Positions 25,568-34,978 of a stretch of 64,000 nt of DNA are shown here, one piece after another. The DNA is from Curtobacterium sp. MCBD17_032 (lineage in GTDB: Bacteria > Actinomycetota > Actinomycetes > Actinomycetales > Microbacteriaceae): assembly GCF_003234855.1 (NCBI RefSeq), contig NZ_QKTO01000011.1, positions 1 to 64,000 on the forward strand, given 5' to 3'. Positions within the stretch are counted from its first letter, which is position 1; each line of letters opens with the position of its first letter. The notes under the pieces were generated by a model, which was given only the letters and a program-made list of their open reading frames with translations, was not told the origin of the DNA and did not search any database. A program made the translations under genes and the position numbers.

Positions 25568-26845
25568 TCAGTCCGTGCTCTCCGCCCCGTCGTCGCCCGT
25601 GCGGGTGCCCGCGGTGCGAGCGATCCCGAGCAGCTTGCCGAGCTCGACGGTGGTGAGTTCACGCACCTGCCCCGGTGCCAGGCTGCCGAGCTGCAGCGGT
25701 CCGAACGACCGTCGGACGAGCTCGAGGACCGGGTGTCCGATCGCCTCGAGCATCCGCCGGACGATCCGGTTGCGGCCGGAGTGCAGCGTGATCTCGACCA
25801 GCGACTCCCCGCGCGACGACTCGAGCAGGCGCGCCTTGTCGGCGGCGATCGGCCCGTCCTCCAGATCGACGCCGTCGAGCAGCAACTGCAGCGTGGAGGG
25901 CGTCATCGTGCCGTCGACCTTCGCGACGTAGGTCTTCGTCACGCCGAACGACGGGTGGGCCAGCACGTGCGCGAGGGCTCCGTCGTTCGTCAGGATGATC
26001 AGGCCGGCCGTGTCGTAGTCGAGGCGGCCGACGTTGAACAGGCGCTCCTCGAACCGGTCGACGAACCGGGACAGGTCCGGGCGGTCGTGCTCGTCCTGCA
26101 TGCTCGAGACCACGCCGGTCGGCTTGTTGAGGACGACGTACCGCCGCGAGGTGTCGGTCTGCACCGGCACCCCGTCGACGGCGACCTCGTCGGTGTCCGG
26201 GTCGACACGGCGACCGAGCATGTCCGCCACCTCGCCGTTCACCGTCACGCGCCCTTCGGCGATGAGGTTCTCCGCGACACGACGGCTGGCGACGCCGGCA
26301 GCGGCGATCACCTTCTGCAGACGCTCACCGCCCTCCTGGAGGTCCGGCTCGCCTCCGTCGGTCGTCGTCCCGTCCGCCGGGTCCCAGTCCGGGATGATCG
26401 GCCGTTCCGGCGTTCCCTCGGCGGGTCGCCCCTCGTCGTCGCGTGCGCCGGCGGGCAGCGGCGTCGTGCGCTTCCGCGCCGGGTCGTTGCGCGGGCTGGT
26501 CGTGCCGCCGACGTACCGACGGCCGTTGTGCCAGACGCTGCTCGGGGCACCGTCGGGGCTCCGGCGGTCCTCGCGGCGCGGGTCGCCACCTCGCTCGGCG
26601 CCGCGGTCGTCGGGACGACGGGTCGCCCCGCGGTCGTCACGCCCGCGGTACCCACCGCGCTGGTCGTCACGACCGCCGCGGGGCTCACGGCCCTGGTGGC
26701 CGCCACGCTCCCCGGCACCGCGGTCGTCGCGCGGCCGGTCACCGCCGCGGTACCCGCCGCGCTGGTCGTCGCGACCACCGGCACCGGGCCGACGGTCGGG
26801 GTCGTCGCGGCGCACGAAGCGTCCACGGTCGTCGTCCCGGCTCAC
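25568..26845 (-). CDS. rluB: Ribosomal large subunit pseudouridine synthase B (catalytic frame)
   Basis: Pseudouridine synthase of the RsuA/RluB group, which modifies 23S rRNA. The S4 RNA-binding domain (ERLQKVIAAAGVASRRVAEN) begins near residue 173. The catalytic block VGRLDYDTAGLIILTNDGAL holds the active Asp, and HSGRNRIVRRMLEAIGHPV is the final motif. The first 170 residues are Arg/Gly/Asp-rich and disordered. As the sequence stands the frame opens at GTG 26845, overlapping the stop of the upstream repeat frame (GTGA). However, the same repeat chemistry continues upstream in this frame to about 27000, so the true protein probably starts at 27726 and is split by one missing base. Confidence 0.92.
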   Translation of the reverse strand: MSRDDDRGRFVRRDDPDRRPGAGGRDDQRGGYRGGDRPRDDRGAGERGGHQGREPRGGRDDQRGGYRGRDDRGATRRPDDRGAERGGDPRREDRRSPDGAPSSVWHNGRRYVGGTTSPRNDPARKRTTPLPAGARDDEGRPAEGTPERPIIPDWDPADGTTTDGGEPDLQEGGERLQKVIAAAGVASRRVAENLIAEGRVTVNGEVADMLGRRVDPDTDEVAVDGVPVQTDTSRRYVVLNKPTGVVSSMQDEHDRPDLSRFVDRFEERLFNVGRLDYDTAGLIILTNDGALAHVLAHPSFGVTKTYVAKVDGTMTPSTLQLLLDGVDLEDGPIAADKARLLESSRGESLVEITLHSGRNRIVRRMLEAIGHPVLELVRRSFGPLQLGSLAPGQVRELTTVELGKLLGIARTAGTRTGDDGAESTD

Positions 26846-27600
26846 GCAGCCGCCACGGTCCGAACCGCGTGCGTCGCGGTCCGGACGCCCGCGGTACCCG
26901 CCGGCGGACCGGTCGTCACCGCCGCGGTACCCACCGGTCGGACGGTCGCCGCCACGGTCGTCGCGCCCACGGAACCCGCCGGAGGCACGCTCGCCGCCCC
27001 GTCGCCCCGGTCGTCCCGCCCACGGAACCCGCCGACCCCACGCTCGCCGCCCCGGTCGTCACGCCCACGGAACCCGCCGGAGGACCGGTCGTCCCCGCCG
27101 CGGTACCCACCGGTCGGACGGTCACCGCCACGGTCGTCACGCCCGCGGAAGCCGCCGGAGGACCGGTCGTCCCCGCCGCGGTACCCACCGGTCGGACGGT
27201 CCCCTCCGCGGTCGTCACGTCCACGGAACCCGCCACCGGCACGATCGTCGCGCCCGCGGAACCCGCCGGTCGGACGGTCACCGCCACGGTCGTCGCGCCC
27301 GCGGAACCCGCCAGAGGACCGGTCGTCCCCGCCGCGGTACCCACCACGGTCACCGGCACCACGCTCGTCACGCCCGCGGTACCCGCCGGTCGGACGGTCC
27401 CCTCCGCGGTCGTCACGTCCACGGAACCCGCCACCGGCACGATCGTCGCGCCCGCGGAACCCGCCGGAGGACCGGTCGTCCCCGCCGCGGTACCCACCAC
27501 GGTCACCGGCACCGCGCTCGTCACGCCCGCGGTACCCACCACGGTCACCCGCACCCGCGCTGCGCTCGTCGCGCCCGCGGTACCCGCCGGGACCGGCCCC
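26690..27600. repeat. Tandem degenerate repeats encoding RGG-type peptide units
   Basis: Runs of 24-30 bp units on the minus strand code for GYRGGDDRSSG, GFRGRDDRGGDRPTG and variants, about 20 units counting both sides of the frameshift. Long blocks recur almost exactly (for example around 27185-27300 and 27395-27470), a setting prone to slippage and to assembly or sequencing mistakes. Confidence 0.8.
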
Positions 27601-27726
27601 GTCGCGCCCGCGCGGTGCGTCGTCCCGGCGGCCCGCGCCTCCCGGCCGGTCACCGCCCGCGCGCCCGGAGCCGCCGCGGCGGTCGTCGTCTCGTCGTGGT
27701 CTGTCGTTCTGGTCAAACCCGGCCAT
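26842..27726 (-). pseudogene. rluB: Arg/Gly-rich N-terminal part of RluB, separated by a frameshift
   Basis: This 294-codon frame starts at ATG 27726 inside the end of scpB, with a GAAGGG ribosome binding site. Residues 1-45 are basic (MAGFDQNDRPRRDDDRRGG). About 15 copies of a G(Y/F)RG(R/G)D(D/E)R unit follow. At 27000/27001 one G seems to be missing on the plus strand within a C/G run. After that point the frame is wrong (DGAASVPPAGSVGATT) and ends at 26842. Restoring the base reads through as DDRGDRGGERASGGFRG into the rluB frame, giving one protein of about 719 residues. Whether the shift is real or a sequencing error in this repetitive GC-rich stretch cannot be told here. Confidence 0.65.
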
Positions 27727-28468
27727 CGGGGATCCCTTCGGTCTGCCCGAAGCCGTCCGCGCCGTCCTCGAGGAGGGGCGAGATGAGCGGAAGCTCGTCG
27801 AGCGAGTTGATGCCGAGCTGCTGGAGCAGCAGCTCGGAGGTGACGTAGTTGATCGCGCCGGTCTCGGCGTCGGTGAACGACTCCTCGATGAGGCCGCGCG
27901 CGACGAGGGTCCGGACCACGCCGTCGACGTTGACGGCCCGGATCGCGGCGATCTGGGAGCGGGTGATCGGCTGCTTGTAGGCGACCACGGCCAGGGTCTC
28001 GAGGGCTGCCTGGGACAGGCGGGCGGGACGCTCGGCCTCGACGAACTGCTCGACGACCGCGTCGAGTTCGGCGCGGACGTAGAAGCGCCAGCCACCGCCG
28101 ACCTCGCGCAGTTCGAATCCACGCCGGACGGTGCCGTCGACGCCGTCGAAGTCGGCGACCAGGCGGTCGACCGCCTGCCCGACGACGGCCACCGGTTCCC
28201 CGACGGCGGCGGCGAGCGCCACGAGCGACTGCGGCTGGTCCGCGATCATCAGGATCGCTTCGAGCTGACGGTCGACGGGGACCTCGACGGGAGGCACGGC
28301 TGCAGGAGGCGCATCGGCCTCCGCCGCGGCGGCGGCTGCGGCGGCGGCGGCGGCTGCGCGGAACTCGTGTTCCAGGGCCCGGGCGTCCTCGATCTCGTCC
28401 GACCCGCCGGGTTCGGCGGAACCTCCAGCGCGGGCACGAGCACCGCGAGCGTGCACGTCATCCGTCAT
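27713..28468 (-). CDS. scpB: Segregation and condensation protein B
   Basis: Winged-helix subunit of the SMC-ScpAB condensin, which organises and segregates the chromosome; 251 residues. The conserved core is LEAILMIADQPQSLVALAAA and ARLSQAALETLAVVAYKQPI ... NVDGVVRTLVARGLIEE, diagnostic of ScpB. The first 65 residues are an Ala-rich acidic extension that looks unstructured. The start overlaps the scpA stop by 11 bases, and the rluB repeat frame begins inside the end of this gene. Confidence 0.94.
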   Translation of the reverse strand: MTDDVHARGARARAGGSAEPGGSDEIEDARALEHEFRAAAAAAAAAAAAEADAPPAAVPPVEVPVDRQLEAILMIADQPQSLVALAAAVGEPVAVVGQAVDRLVADFDGVDGTVRRGFELREVGGGWRFYVRAELDAVVEQFVEAERPARLSQAALETLAVVAYKQPITRSQIAAIRAVNVDGVVRTLVARGLIEESFTDAETGAINYVTSELLLQQLGINSLDELPLISPLLEDGADGFGQTEGIPDGRV

Positions 28469-29351
28469 AGTCGGCTCCCAGGTTCGCGAGGCTCTCGTCC
28501 GTCCAGTCGAGGGCGGTCCACCGGAGGATCAGTTCCCCGAGTGGTTCGAGTTGCTCGAACGAGATGGAGGCGTTCCGGTACAGCTCCAGGATCGCGAGGA
28601 AACGAGCCACCACGATACCCGCCTGGTCGACGCCGGCGATCACCTCGCGGAACGTCACGTCCGGGGACCCCTCGTCGGCTCGGGTGCGGAGGAGGGACAC
28701 CACGATGGCGGCCTGCTCCCGGATGCTCACCGCGGGGGCGTGCAGGTGGTCGAGTCCGACGGTCGGGATCTCCCGCGGCGCGAACGCCAGGGCGGCCAGT
28801 GCCGCGAAGTCCTGCACGGACAGCGTCCACACGAGCTCCGGGGTCCGGGCGCGGAAGCGTTCCTCGAGCCGGACGCTCCGGACGTGCCGCCGGGACTCGG
28901 CGCCCCAGCGGTCGCCGAACCACTCCGCCGCCTGCTTGAAGGCCCGGTACTGCAGCAGCCGTGCGAAGAGCAGGTCGCGGGCCTCGAGGAGTGCCACGTC
29001 CTCGGCGTCGACGAGTTCGCCCTGCGGCAGCAGTCCGACGATCTTCAGGTCGAGGAGCGTCGCCGCGACGACGAGGAACTCGCTCGCCTCGTCGAGTTCG
29101 TCGCTCGACTCGGCTTGTCGCACGTACGCGATGAACTCCCCCGTGACCGCGCTGAGGGCGACTTCGGTGATGTCGAGCTCGTGCTTCGTGATGAGCGAGA
29201 GCAGCAGGTCGAACGGTCCGTCGAAGTTGCTGAGCCGAACCCGGAACCCGGGCGCGGTCGTGGTGCCGACCGGCGCGTCGCGCGCGCCGTCGACGGGTCC
29301 GGGCGTGCCGGACGGGAGGCTCGGGGCCGGGTCCTCAGGCGACGGCGCCAC
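28458..29351 (-). CDS. scpA: Segregation and condensation protein A
   Basis: Kleisin subunit bridging SMC heads, 297 residues from GTG 29351. The N-terminal kleisin motif FRVRLSNFDGPFDLLLSLIT and HELDITEVALSAVTGEFIAY are typical, as is the C-terminal winged helix VVARFLAILELYRNASISFE. GTG 29351 lies 17 bases inside the end of parA with GAGAG upstream; ATG 29387 would add 12 residues without family likeness. A Pro/Ser-rich leader of about 35 residues precedes the domain. It is co-transcribed with parA and scpB. Confidence 0.93.
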   Translation of the reverse strand: MAPSPEDPAPSLPSGTPGPVDGARDAPVGTTTAPGFRVRLSNFDGPFDLLLSLITKHELDITEVALSAVTGEFIAYVRQAESSDELDEASEFLVVAATLLDLKIVGLLPQGELVDAEDVALLEARDLLFARLLQYRAFKQAAEWFGDRWGAESRRHVRSVRLEERFRARTPELVWTLSVQDFAALAALAFAPREIPTVGLDHLHAPAVSIREQAAIVVSLLRTRADEGSPDVTFREVIAGVDQAGIVVARFLAILELYRNASISFEQLEPLGELILRWTALDWTDESLANLGADYDG

Positions 29352-30213
29352 GCTGGACGAGCTCTCGGGCCAGCTGCCGGTAGGCATGCGCCGCGGCGTG
29401 CTCGGGAGCCGTCTGCGTGATCGGCCGCGCGGACACCGTGGCGTCCGGGAACTTCACGGTGCGACCGATGACCGTGTCGAGGACACGGTCCCCGAAGGTC
29501 TCGACGACACGCTCCATGACCTCACGCGAGTGCAGGGTCCGGGAGTCGTACATGGTCGGCAGGATGCCGTCGAGGGTGAGGGCCGGGTTGAGCCGGTCGC
29601 GCACCTTGTCGATGGTCTCGATGAGGAGCGCGACACCGCGGAGGGCGAAGAACTCGCACTCGAGCGGGATGAGCACGCCGTGCGCGGCCGTCAGGGCGTT
29701 CACGGTCAGGAGGCCGAGCGAGGGCTGGCAGTCGATGAGGATGACGTCGTAGTCGTTCGACACCTTCCGCAGCACGCTCGCGAGGATCTGCTCCCGGGCG
29801 ACCTCGTTGACCAGGTGCACCTCGGCCGCGGACAGGTCGATGTTCGCCGGGATGACGTCGAGCAGCGGCACGTTCGTCGGCTGGATGACCTGGTTCGGGT
29901 CCTTCACGGCGCCCATGAGCAGGTCGTAGACGGTGGGGATGTCGTGCGTGCGCACGCCGAGGCCGGCGGAGAGGGCGCCCTGCGGGTCGAAGTCGACCGC
30001 CAGGACCTTCCGCCCGTACTCGGCCAGTGCGGCGCCGAGGTTGATCGCGGTGGTGGTCTTGCCGACCCCGCCCTTCTGGTTGCACAGGGAGATGATGCGG
30101 GCGGGACCGTGGCCGTCCAGCTCGTCCGGCACGGGGAACGCCCGCACGGGCCGACCGGTCGGACCCGTGACGATGTCGCCGGTACCGGAGGCTGTCGTCG
30201 GGATGCTGCTCAC
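29335..30213 (-). CDS. ParA/Soj-family ATPase
   Basis: Chromosome-partition type ATPase, 292 residues. The deviant Walker A is NQKGGVGKTTTAINLGAALA, the Walker A' region is VDFDPQGALSAGLGV, and VILIDCQPSLGLLTVNALTA carries the Walker B Asp. In actinobacteria this gene heads the parA-scpA-scpB cluster, away from the origin-linked parAB pair, so a role in chromosome organisation alongside condensin is likely but not shown. GTG 30213 is chosen because longer starts add non-conserved residues. Confidence 0.88.
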   Translation of the reverse strand: MSSIPTTASGTGDIVTGPTGRPVRAFPVPDELDGHGPARIISLCNQKGGVGKTTTAINLGAALAEYGRKVLAVDFDPQGALSAGLGVRTHDIPTVYDLLMGAVKDPNQVIQPTNVPLLDVIPANIDLSAAEVHLVNEVAREQILASVLRKVSNDYDVILIDCQPSLGLLTVNALTAAHGVLIPLECEFFALRGVALLIETIDKVRDRLNPALTLDGILPTMYDSRTLHSREVMERVVETFGDRVLDTVIGRTVKFPDATVSARPITQTAPEHAAAHAYRQLARELVQRGAVA

Positions 30214-30316
30214 CGGGCCATCGTACCGGCGCGGCTGCGCGTGGCCGGGCCGCACCGCCGATCGGGGCGCGGCGCAGGACGGAGTCGTGGCGGGCCTCCC
30301 GGCCGGTCGGGCGGTG

Positions 30317-31138
30317 TCAGGCCGCGCGGAGGGCGACGCGCATGCTGTCCACGCGCTCCGCGATGACGGGGTCCGCCGCCCACCGCTGCTGCAGGCGGCC
30401 GACCAGCTCGCCGACCTGGTCGCGGTCCAGCCCGGCGAGGAGCCGGAGACCGACCGTGAGCTCGGGCCCGGCGAACCGGGAGAGCGGGTCCCCGGGCGAC
30501 AGCTCGACGCGGACCACGGCGGGTTCGGTCTCGACCGTGCCGGCGAAGGCGCGGGCGACCTCGGGGTCCTCGGCGCACGGCGTCCAGGGCAGGTCCTGCC
30601 CGAGCGCCCAGACCGCGGGTCGGCGGAGGACGAACTCCGTCGGGGCCGTCGGGTCGAGCACGACGAGCTGGGTGTCCTCGCTCGCCGCGGCCATCGCGAC
30701 GCGCCGGGACTCGACCGGGATCGGACGGGCGTCCGCGTCCCAGGCGCGCATCGCCTCGACCGAGGTGAAGGCGGGCATGACCGCCCGGCCGTCGGGGCCC
30801 GCGACCGTCACGATCGACAGTTCCTGTGTCTTGTCGACGACGCGTCCGTCCGGGGTCTCCCCGACGTCGCCCGCTTCCGCGACGAGTGGGATGAGCAGCC
30901 GTGCGTGCCGGAGTGCCGCGACGACGGCGGCGTGCGAGCCACCCTCCGCGACGGCGGTGATGGCGGCGACGAGGGCCGGGTCGGCCAGGCCGTCGTCCTC
31001 GGCGAAGGTCGTGTCGTGCGCGTCGAACGTGCGACCGGCCCACGGGTTGCCGGCGGAGTCCGCCGCATGGGCGTGCTCCTGGACGGCAGGGTCGTCGGGG
31101 TCCGGCCCGGTGCCGCGGCCGTTCGAGATGCCCGCCAC
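30317..31138 (-). CDS. SseB-family protein
   Basis: Protein of 273 residues. The centre matches an SseB N-terminal domain: residues 60-150 contain AVVAALRHARLLIPLVAE and QELSIVTVAGPDGRAVMPAF, followed by TSVEAMRAWDADARPIPV, the strand-helix unit of this family. The family's molecular role is unknown. The C-terminal 100 residues form a second domain with an RVELSPGD strand. It starts three bases after the hisA stop and is probably the last gene of the his transcript; this his-sseB order is common in actinobacteria. Confidence 0.8.
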   Translation of the reverse strand: MAGISNGRGTGPDPDDPAVQEHAHAADSAGNPWAGRTFDAHDTTFAEDDGLADPALVAAITAVAEGGSHAAVVAALRHARLLIPLVAEAGDVGETPDGRVVDKTQELSIVTVAGPDGRAVMPAFTSVEAMRAWDADARPIPVESRRVAMAAASEDTQLVVLDPTAPTEFVLRRPAVWALGQDLPWTPCAEDPEVARAFAGTVETEPAVVRVELSPGDPLSRFAGPELTVGLRLLAGLDRDQVGELVGRLQQRWAADPVIAERVDSMRVALRAA

Positions 31139-31141
31139 GGA

Positions 31142-31888
31142 CTACTCCGAGGCGATGTCGAGCGCGGCCGGCAGCGTGAACGCCCCGGAGTACAGCGCCT
31201 TGCCGATGATCGCACCCTCGAGGCCGTGCGGCACGAGCTCGCGGAGCGCCCGCAGGTCGTCGAGCGTCGAGATGCCGCCCGAGGCCACCACGGGCTGGTC
31301 GGTCCGGTCGCACACCTGGCGCAGCAGGTCGACGTTCGGGCCCTGCAGCGTGCCGTCCTTCGTGACGTCGGTGACGACGTACCGGGCGCAACCGGCGTCC
31401 TCGAGCCGGTCGAGCACCTCCCAGAGGTCGCCCGCGTCCTCGGTCCACCCCCGGCTGGCGAGGGTGGTGCCGCGGACGTCGAGCCCCACGGCGATCTGCT
31501 CGCCGTACTGCCCGATGACCCGCGCTGCCCAGTCCGGGTCCTCGAGGGCGGCGGTGCCGAGGTTCACCCGGGCGGCGCCGGTGGCGAGGGCGGCCTCGAG
31601 CGACGCGTCGTCCCGGATGCCGCCGGAGAGCTCGACGGAGACGCCCTCCACCTCGCGGATGGCGTGCGCGATCACCCTGCGGTTGTCACCACGACCGAAG
31701 GCCGCGTCGAGGTCGACGAGGTGGATCCACTCCGCCCCCTGGTCACGCCAGGTGCGGGCCGCGACGACGGGGTCGCCGTACCCGGTCTCACTGCCGGCTT
31801 CGCCCTGGGTGAGGCGCACGGCCTGACCGTCGACCACGTCGACGGCCGGCAGCAGGACGAGGGGCTGGGTGGTGGAGAGCTCGGTCAT
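31142..31888 (-). CDS. priA: Phosphoribosyl isomerase A (HisA/PriA)
   Basis: TIM-barrel isomerase of 248 residues acting on ProFAR in histidine synthesis. In many actinobacteria lacking trpF the same enzyme also isomerises PRA for tryptophan (PriA). [20 protein letters not shown] has the catalytic Asp of the first strand, and [20 protein letters not shown] carries the second catalytic Asp and the phosphate-binding region. Dual activity is inferred from lineage only, since trpF presence cannot be judged from this window. It follows hisH by 20 bp. Confidence 0.92.
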   Translation of the reverse strand: MTELSTTQPLVLLPAVDVVDGQAVRLTQGEAGSETGYGDPVVAARTWRDQGAEWIHLVDLDAAFGRGDNRRVIAHAIREVEGVSVELSGGIRDDASLEAALATGAARVNLGTAALEDPDWAARVIGQYGEQIAVGLDVRGTTLASRGWTEDAGDLWEVLDRLEDAGCARYVVTDVTKDGTLQGPNVDLLRQVCDRTDQPVVASGGISTLDDLRALRELVPHGLEGAIIGKALYSGAFTLPAALDIASE

Positions 31889-31908
31889 GGTCCCGTCGGG
31901 ATCGGGGG

Positions 31909-32547
31909 TCACAGCGACGAGACCCAGTTGCGGAGGAGGCGGATGCCCGGCTCGCCGGACTTCTCCGGGTGGAACTGCGTGGCGCTGAGCGGGCCGTTCT
32001 CGACCGCGGCGACGAAGCGTTCCCCGTGCTCGGCCCAGGTGAGCTTCGGGGCACGGAACGGGCCGTAGGCCTCGAGCGGGAACTCCGTGACACCGTAGGA
32101 GTGCACGAAGTAGAAGCGCTCGTCCCGGAGACCGTCGAACAGCACGGAGTCCTCCGGCGCCTCGACCGTGTTCCAGCCCATGTGCGGCAGGACCTCGGCC
32201 TCGATCGGTTCGACGACGCCCGGCCACTGTCCGAGGCCCTCGACGTCGGCACCGCGCTCGACGCCGCGCTCGAAGAGGACCTGCATGCCGACGCAGATGC
32301 CGAGCACCGGACGTCCACCGGCGAGTCGGTGGTCGACGATCTCGCCGCCGCGGACCCCTTCTAGCTGGTCGACGACCGCGGCGAACGCACCGACGCCGGG
32401 GACCAGGAGCCCGTCCGCCCGGAGCGCCGCCTGCTTGTCGTTCGAGAGCGTCACGTCGGCGCCGGCCCGTTCCAGGGCCTTCGCGGCGGAGTGGACGTTG
32501 CCGGATCCGTAGTCGAGGACGACGACGTTCGGGCGGGTGGTGCTCAC
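31909..32547 (-). CDS. hisH: Imidazole glycerol phosphate synthase subunit HisH
   Basis: Glutamine amidotransferase that supplies ammonia to HisF, 212 residues. [20 protein letters not shown] is the family N-terminus, [16 protein letters not shown] holds the nucleophile Cys, and the catalytic His and Glu lie in [13 protein letters not shown]. HisF is not in the window. GTG 32547 overlaps the hisB stop (GTGA). Confidence 0.95.
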   Translation of the reverse strand: MSTTRPNVVVLDYGSGNVHSAAKALERAGADVTLSNDKQAALRADGLLVPGVGAFAAVVDQLEGVRGGEIVDHRLAGGRPVLGICVGMQVLFERGVERGADVEGLGQWPGVVEPIEAEVLPHMGWNTVEAPEDSVLFDGLRDERFYFVHSYGVTEFPLEAYGPFRAPKLTWAEHGERFVAAVENGPLSATQFHPEKSGEPGIRLLRNWVSSL

Positions 32548-33146
32548 AGCGTGCCCTTCGTGGAGGGGATGCCGTCGACGCGCGGGTCGAGTTCGACGGC
32601 GCGGCGCATCGCCCGGGCGAAGGCCTTGAACTCGGCCTCGGCGATGTGGTGGGGGTCGCGCCCACCGAGCACGCGGACGTGCACGGTGATGCCCGCGTTG
32701 AACGTGATCGCCTCGAACACGTGGCGGACCATCGACCCGGTGAAGTGGCCGCCGATGCGGTGGAACTCGAAACCGTCGGGCTCCCCCGAGTGCACGAGGA
32801 ACGGGCGGCCGGACACGTCGACCACCGCCTGCGCGAGGGCTTCGTCGAGCGGGACGAGGGCGTCGCCGTAGCGGCCGATGCCCGCCCGGTCACCGAGGGC
32901 CTGCTTCAGCGCCTGCCCGAGCACGATGCCGGTGTCCTCGACCGTGTGGTGCACGTCGATGTCCGTGTCACCCGAGCTCTGCACGCGCAGGTCGATCAGG
33001 GAGTGCTTGCTGAAGGCCGTCAGCATGTGGTCGAAGAACGGCACGCTCGTCGCGATCTCGGACGTCCCGGTGCCGTCGAGGTCGAGCGACAGGGAGACGC
33101 TCGATTCGCTCGTCGAGCGGGTGATCTCGGCGGTACGCGCGGTCAT
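32544..33146 (-). CDS. hisB: Imidazoleglycerol-phosphate dehydratase
   Basis: Manganese-dependent enzyme dehydrating IGP in histidine synthesis, 200 residues, single-function form. Metal-binding repeats are visible: [54 protein letters not shown] and [21 protein letters not shown] 33146 overlaps the hisC stop (ATGA) and the gene's own stop overlaps hisH, so hisC-hisB-hisH are tightly coupled. Confidence 0.96.
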   Translation of the reverse strand: MTARTAEITRSTSESSVSLSLDLDGTGTSEIATSVPFFDHMLTAFSKHSLIDLRVQSSGDTDIDVHHTVEDTGIVLGQALKQALGDRAGIGRYGDALVPLDEALAQAVVDVSGRPFLVHSGEPDGFEFHRIGGHFTGSMVRHVFEAITFNAGITVHVRVLGGRDPHHIAEAEFKAFARAMRRAVELDPRVDGIPSTKGTL

Positions 33147-34249
33147 GCTCCAACCCTAACGGGCGGCTGCTCGGCGGCGACCGCGCGCATGGCGTCGAGG
33201 AACGCGGTGGTCTCCTCCGTCGTCCCGGCGCTCACGCGGAGGTGGTTCGGGATGCCGAGGTCGCGGACGATCACATCGCGCTCGAGCAACGACTCGAACG
33301 CAGCGCGCGGGTCGGCGACGCCACCGAACAGCACGAAGTTCGACCAGGTCTCGTGCGGCTGGTACCCCATCGCACGGAGCTCCGTGACCATGCGGTCGCG
33401 CTGCCCCCGGATCTCGTCGACCATGGCCAGCATCTCCGGCGCGTGCCGGAGGGCCGCGACGGCCGCTGCCTGCGTCAGGGCGGAGAGGTGGTACGGCAGA
33501 CGTACGAGGCGGAGCGCGTCGATCACGGCGGGGTCCGCCGCGAGGTACCCGACACGGGCGCCGGCGAAGGCGAAGGCCTTGCTCATCGTCCGGGACACGA
33601 CCAGGCGTTCCCGGCCGGGCAGGAGCGTGAGCGCGGTCGGCTGTCCCACCGGCATGAACTCCGCGTAGGCCTCGTCCACCATGACGATGCCGTCGGTGGC
33701 GTCGTAGACGGCCTCGATCGTGGCCAGGTCGAGCGGGGTCCCCGTCGGGTTGTTCGGCCCACAGAGGAACACGAGGTCCGGCCGGTGGGCGGTGACCGCT
33801 GCGACGGCGGTCTCCGGCGAGATCCGGAACGCGGCGTCACGGTCGGCCGGGATCCACTGCGTCCCCGTCCCCGACGCGATGATCGAGTGCATGGAGTAGG
33901 TCGGCGGGAACCCGAGCACGCTCCGCCCCGGCCCACCGAAGGCCTGGAGGAGCTGCTGGATGACCTCGTTCGAGCCGTTCGCCGCCCAGACCGACTCCGC
34001 ACCGAGCCCGTGCCCGAGGTACCCGGCCAGGGACTCCCGCAGCTCGGTGAACTCGCGGTCCGGGTAGCGGTTCACCGTGGTCAACGCCTGCCGGATCGAC
34101 GCGACGATGTCCTCTGCGACGTCCTGCGGCACGGGATGCGTGTTCTCGTTGACGTTGAGCTGCACGCGGACGTGCTTCTGGGGAGCGCCGTACGGGCTCT
34201 GCCCGCGGAGGTCGTCGCGGATCGGGAGGTCTTCGAGCGTGGTTGCCAC
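33143..34249 (-). CDS. hisC: Histidinol-phosphate aminotransferase
   Basis: PLP-dependent aminotransferase, 368 residues, fold type [19 protein letters not shown] is the N-terminal substrate region, [18 protein letters not shown] binds the cofactor ring, [10 protein letters not shown] holds the Asp contacting the pyridine nitrogen, and [19 protein letters not shown] carries the Schiff-base Lys. GTG 34249 is used; a longer open frame upstream lacks homology. It is the first his gene visible here. Histidinol dehydrogenase (hisD), often upstream, is absent. Confidence 0.95.
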   Translation of the reverse strand: MATTLEDLPIRDDLRGQSPYGAPQKHVRVQLNVNENTHPVPQDVAEDIVASIRQALTTVNRYPDREFTELRESLAGYLGHGLGAESVWAANGSNEVIQQLLQAFGGPGRSVLGFPPTYSMHSIIASGTGTQWIPADRDAAFRISPETAVAAVTAHRPDLVFLCGPNNPTGTPLDLATIEAVYDATDGIVMVDEAYAEFMPVGQPTALTLLPGRERLVVSRTMSKAFAFAGARVGYLAADPAVIDALRLVRLPYHLSALTQAAAVAALRHAPEMLAMVDEIRGQRDRMVTELRAMGYQPHETWSNFVLFGGVADPRAAFESLLERDVIVRDLGIPNHLRVSAGTTEETTAFLDAMRAVAAEQPPVRVGA

Positions 34250-34356
34250 CGATCCATCGTAGGCCGCGCGGCCTCCGGAACCGCCGCCCGTCCGGACGGT
34301 TCCGCCCGCGTCACCGGGGAACCGGGTGCGCGGCGCCCCTGAGCACCGACCGGTCG

Positions 34357-34719
34357 TCAGCGGTCGTACTGCGCCGGGATCGCGATCTCCTGGCCGGCCT
34401 GCAGGCCCGAGCCGTCGAGGGCGTTGAGGTCCACGACGTCCTGCACGAAGTCGCGCGGGTCGGAGTCGGGAGCGGTCTGCTCGGCCAGCTGCCACAGGGT
34501 CTCGCCCGGCTGCACCGTGACGGTGTCGAAGTGCACGTCCGCCGCACGGTCACCGGCGGACGCCTGCCCACCGTTCAGCATGGCGATCCCGACGCAGAAC
34601 AGCACCGGAAGGGCAGCGAGGGTCGTGAAGACGACCCGGCCGCGGCGGGTGAGACGGAGGCGCGTGCGCACTGCGGGTGCTGCGGTGTGCTGCGTGTCCG
34701 CGATGGCGTTGGTGCTCAT
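34357..34719 (-). CDS. LysM-domain membrane protein, YneA/DivS-like SOS cell-division inhibitor
   Basis: Protein of 120 residues: a basic cytosolic start, one transmembrane segment ([20 protein letters not shown], about 30-49), then an extracytoplasmic LysM domain ([20 protein letters not shown] to [11 protein letters not shown]). A LysM gene divergent from lexA and sharing its LexA boxes is the arrangement of yneA in Bacillus, divS in Corynebacterium and chiZ in Mycobacterium, whose products delay division after DNA damage. The role here rests on that context. ATG 34719 has AGGAAGG upstream. Confidence 0.8.
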   Translation of the reverse strand: MSTNAIADTQHTAAPAVRTRLRLTRRGRVVFTTLAALPVLFCVGIAMLNGGQASAGDRAADVHFDTVTVQPGETLWQLAEQTAPDSDPRDFVQDVVDLNALDGSGLQAGQEIAIPAQYDR

Positions 34720-34785
34720 GTCGTTGCCTTCCTGCTTGCCGTCGGAGTCCGATCGGCCCGGAGCGAGCCGACCGAAGTCGTGTAC

Positions 34786-34799
34786 CGAACGTACGTTCG
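34786..34799. promoter_or_regulatory. LexA box 1 (lexA/LysM intergenic)
   Basis: CGAACGTACGTTCG, a perfect palindrome fitting the Gram-positive SOS consensus CGAAC-N4-GTTCG. It lies 66 bp before the LysM gene and 179 bp before lexA. Confidence 0.85.
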
Positions 34800-34858
34800 A
34801 TCGGGTGAATGCACAAGTCCCCCGGAGCGAACCGAGAGGGTTTTCCCTGCGACACGCT

Positions 34859-34872
34859 CGAACAGGTGTTTG
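34859..34872. promoter_or_regulatory. LexA box 2 (lexA/LysM intergenic)
   Basis: CGAACAGGTGTTTG fits CGAAC-RNRY-GTTYG at every position. It is 106 bp before the lexA start, so it probably serves autoregulation of lexA. Confidence 0.8.
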
Positions 34873-34978
34873 GTCCGCGTTCCCCGACCGGATACTGTTT
34901 CGAGCGACTGGAACAAGTCTCGGGGGGACCACCGACATTCCCGCAGACGGACGTTCCACCCGCGACGAAGGGCGAGAC

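Noticed and set aside
26690-27600. Regularly spaced repeats that might suggest a CRISPR array
   Set aside because: The units are degenerate, lack unique spacers and keep a reading frame coding for Arg/Gly peptides; there are no cas genes.
25493-28939. A very long plus-strand open frame opposite rluB, scpB and scpA
   Set aside because: It mirrors the RGG repeats (giving PPRSSRPR-type strings) and has no conserved motif; the sense genes are certain.
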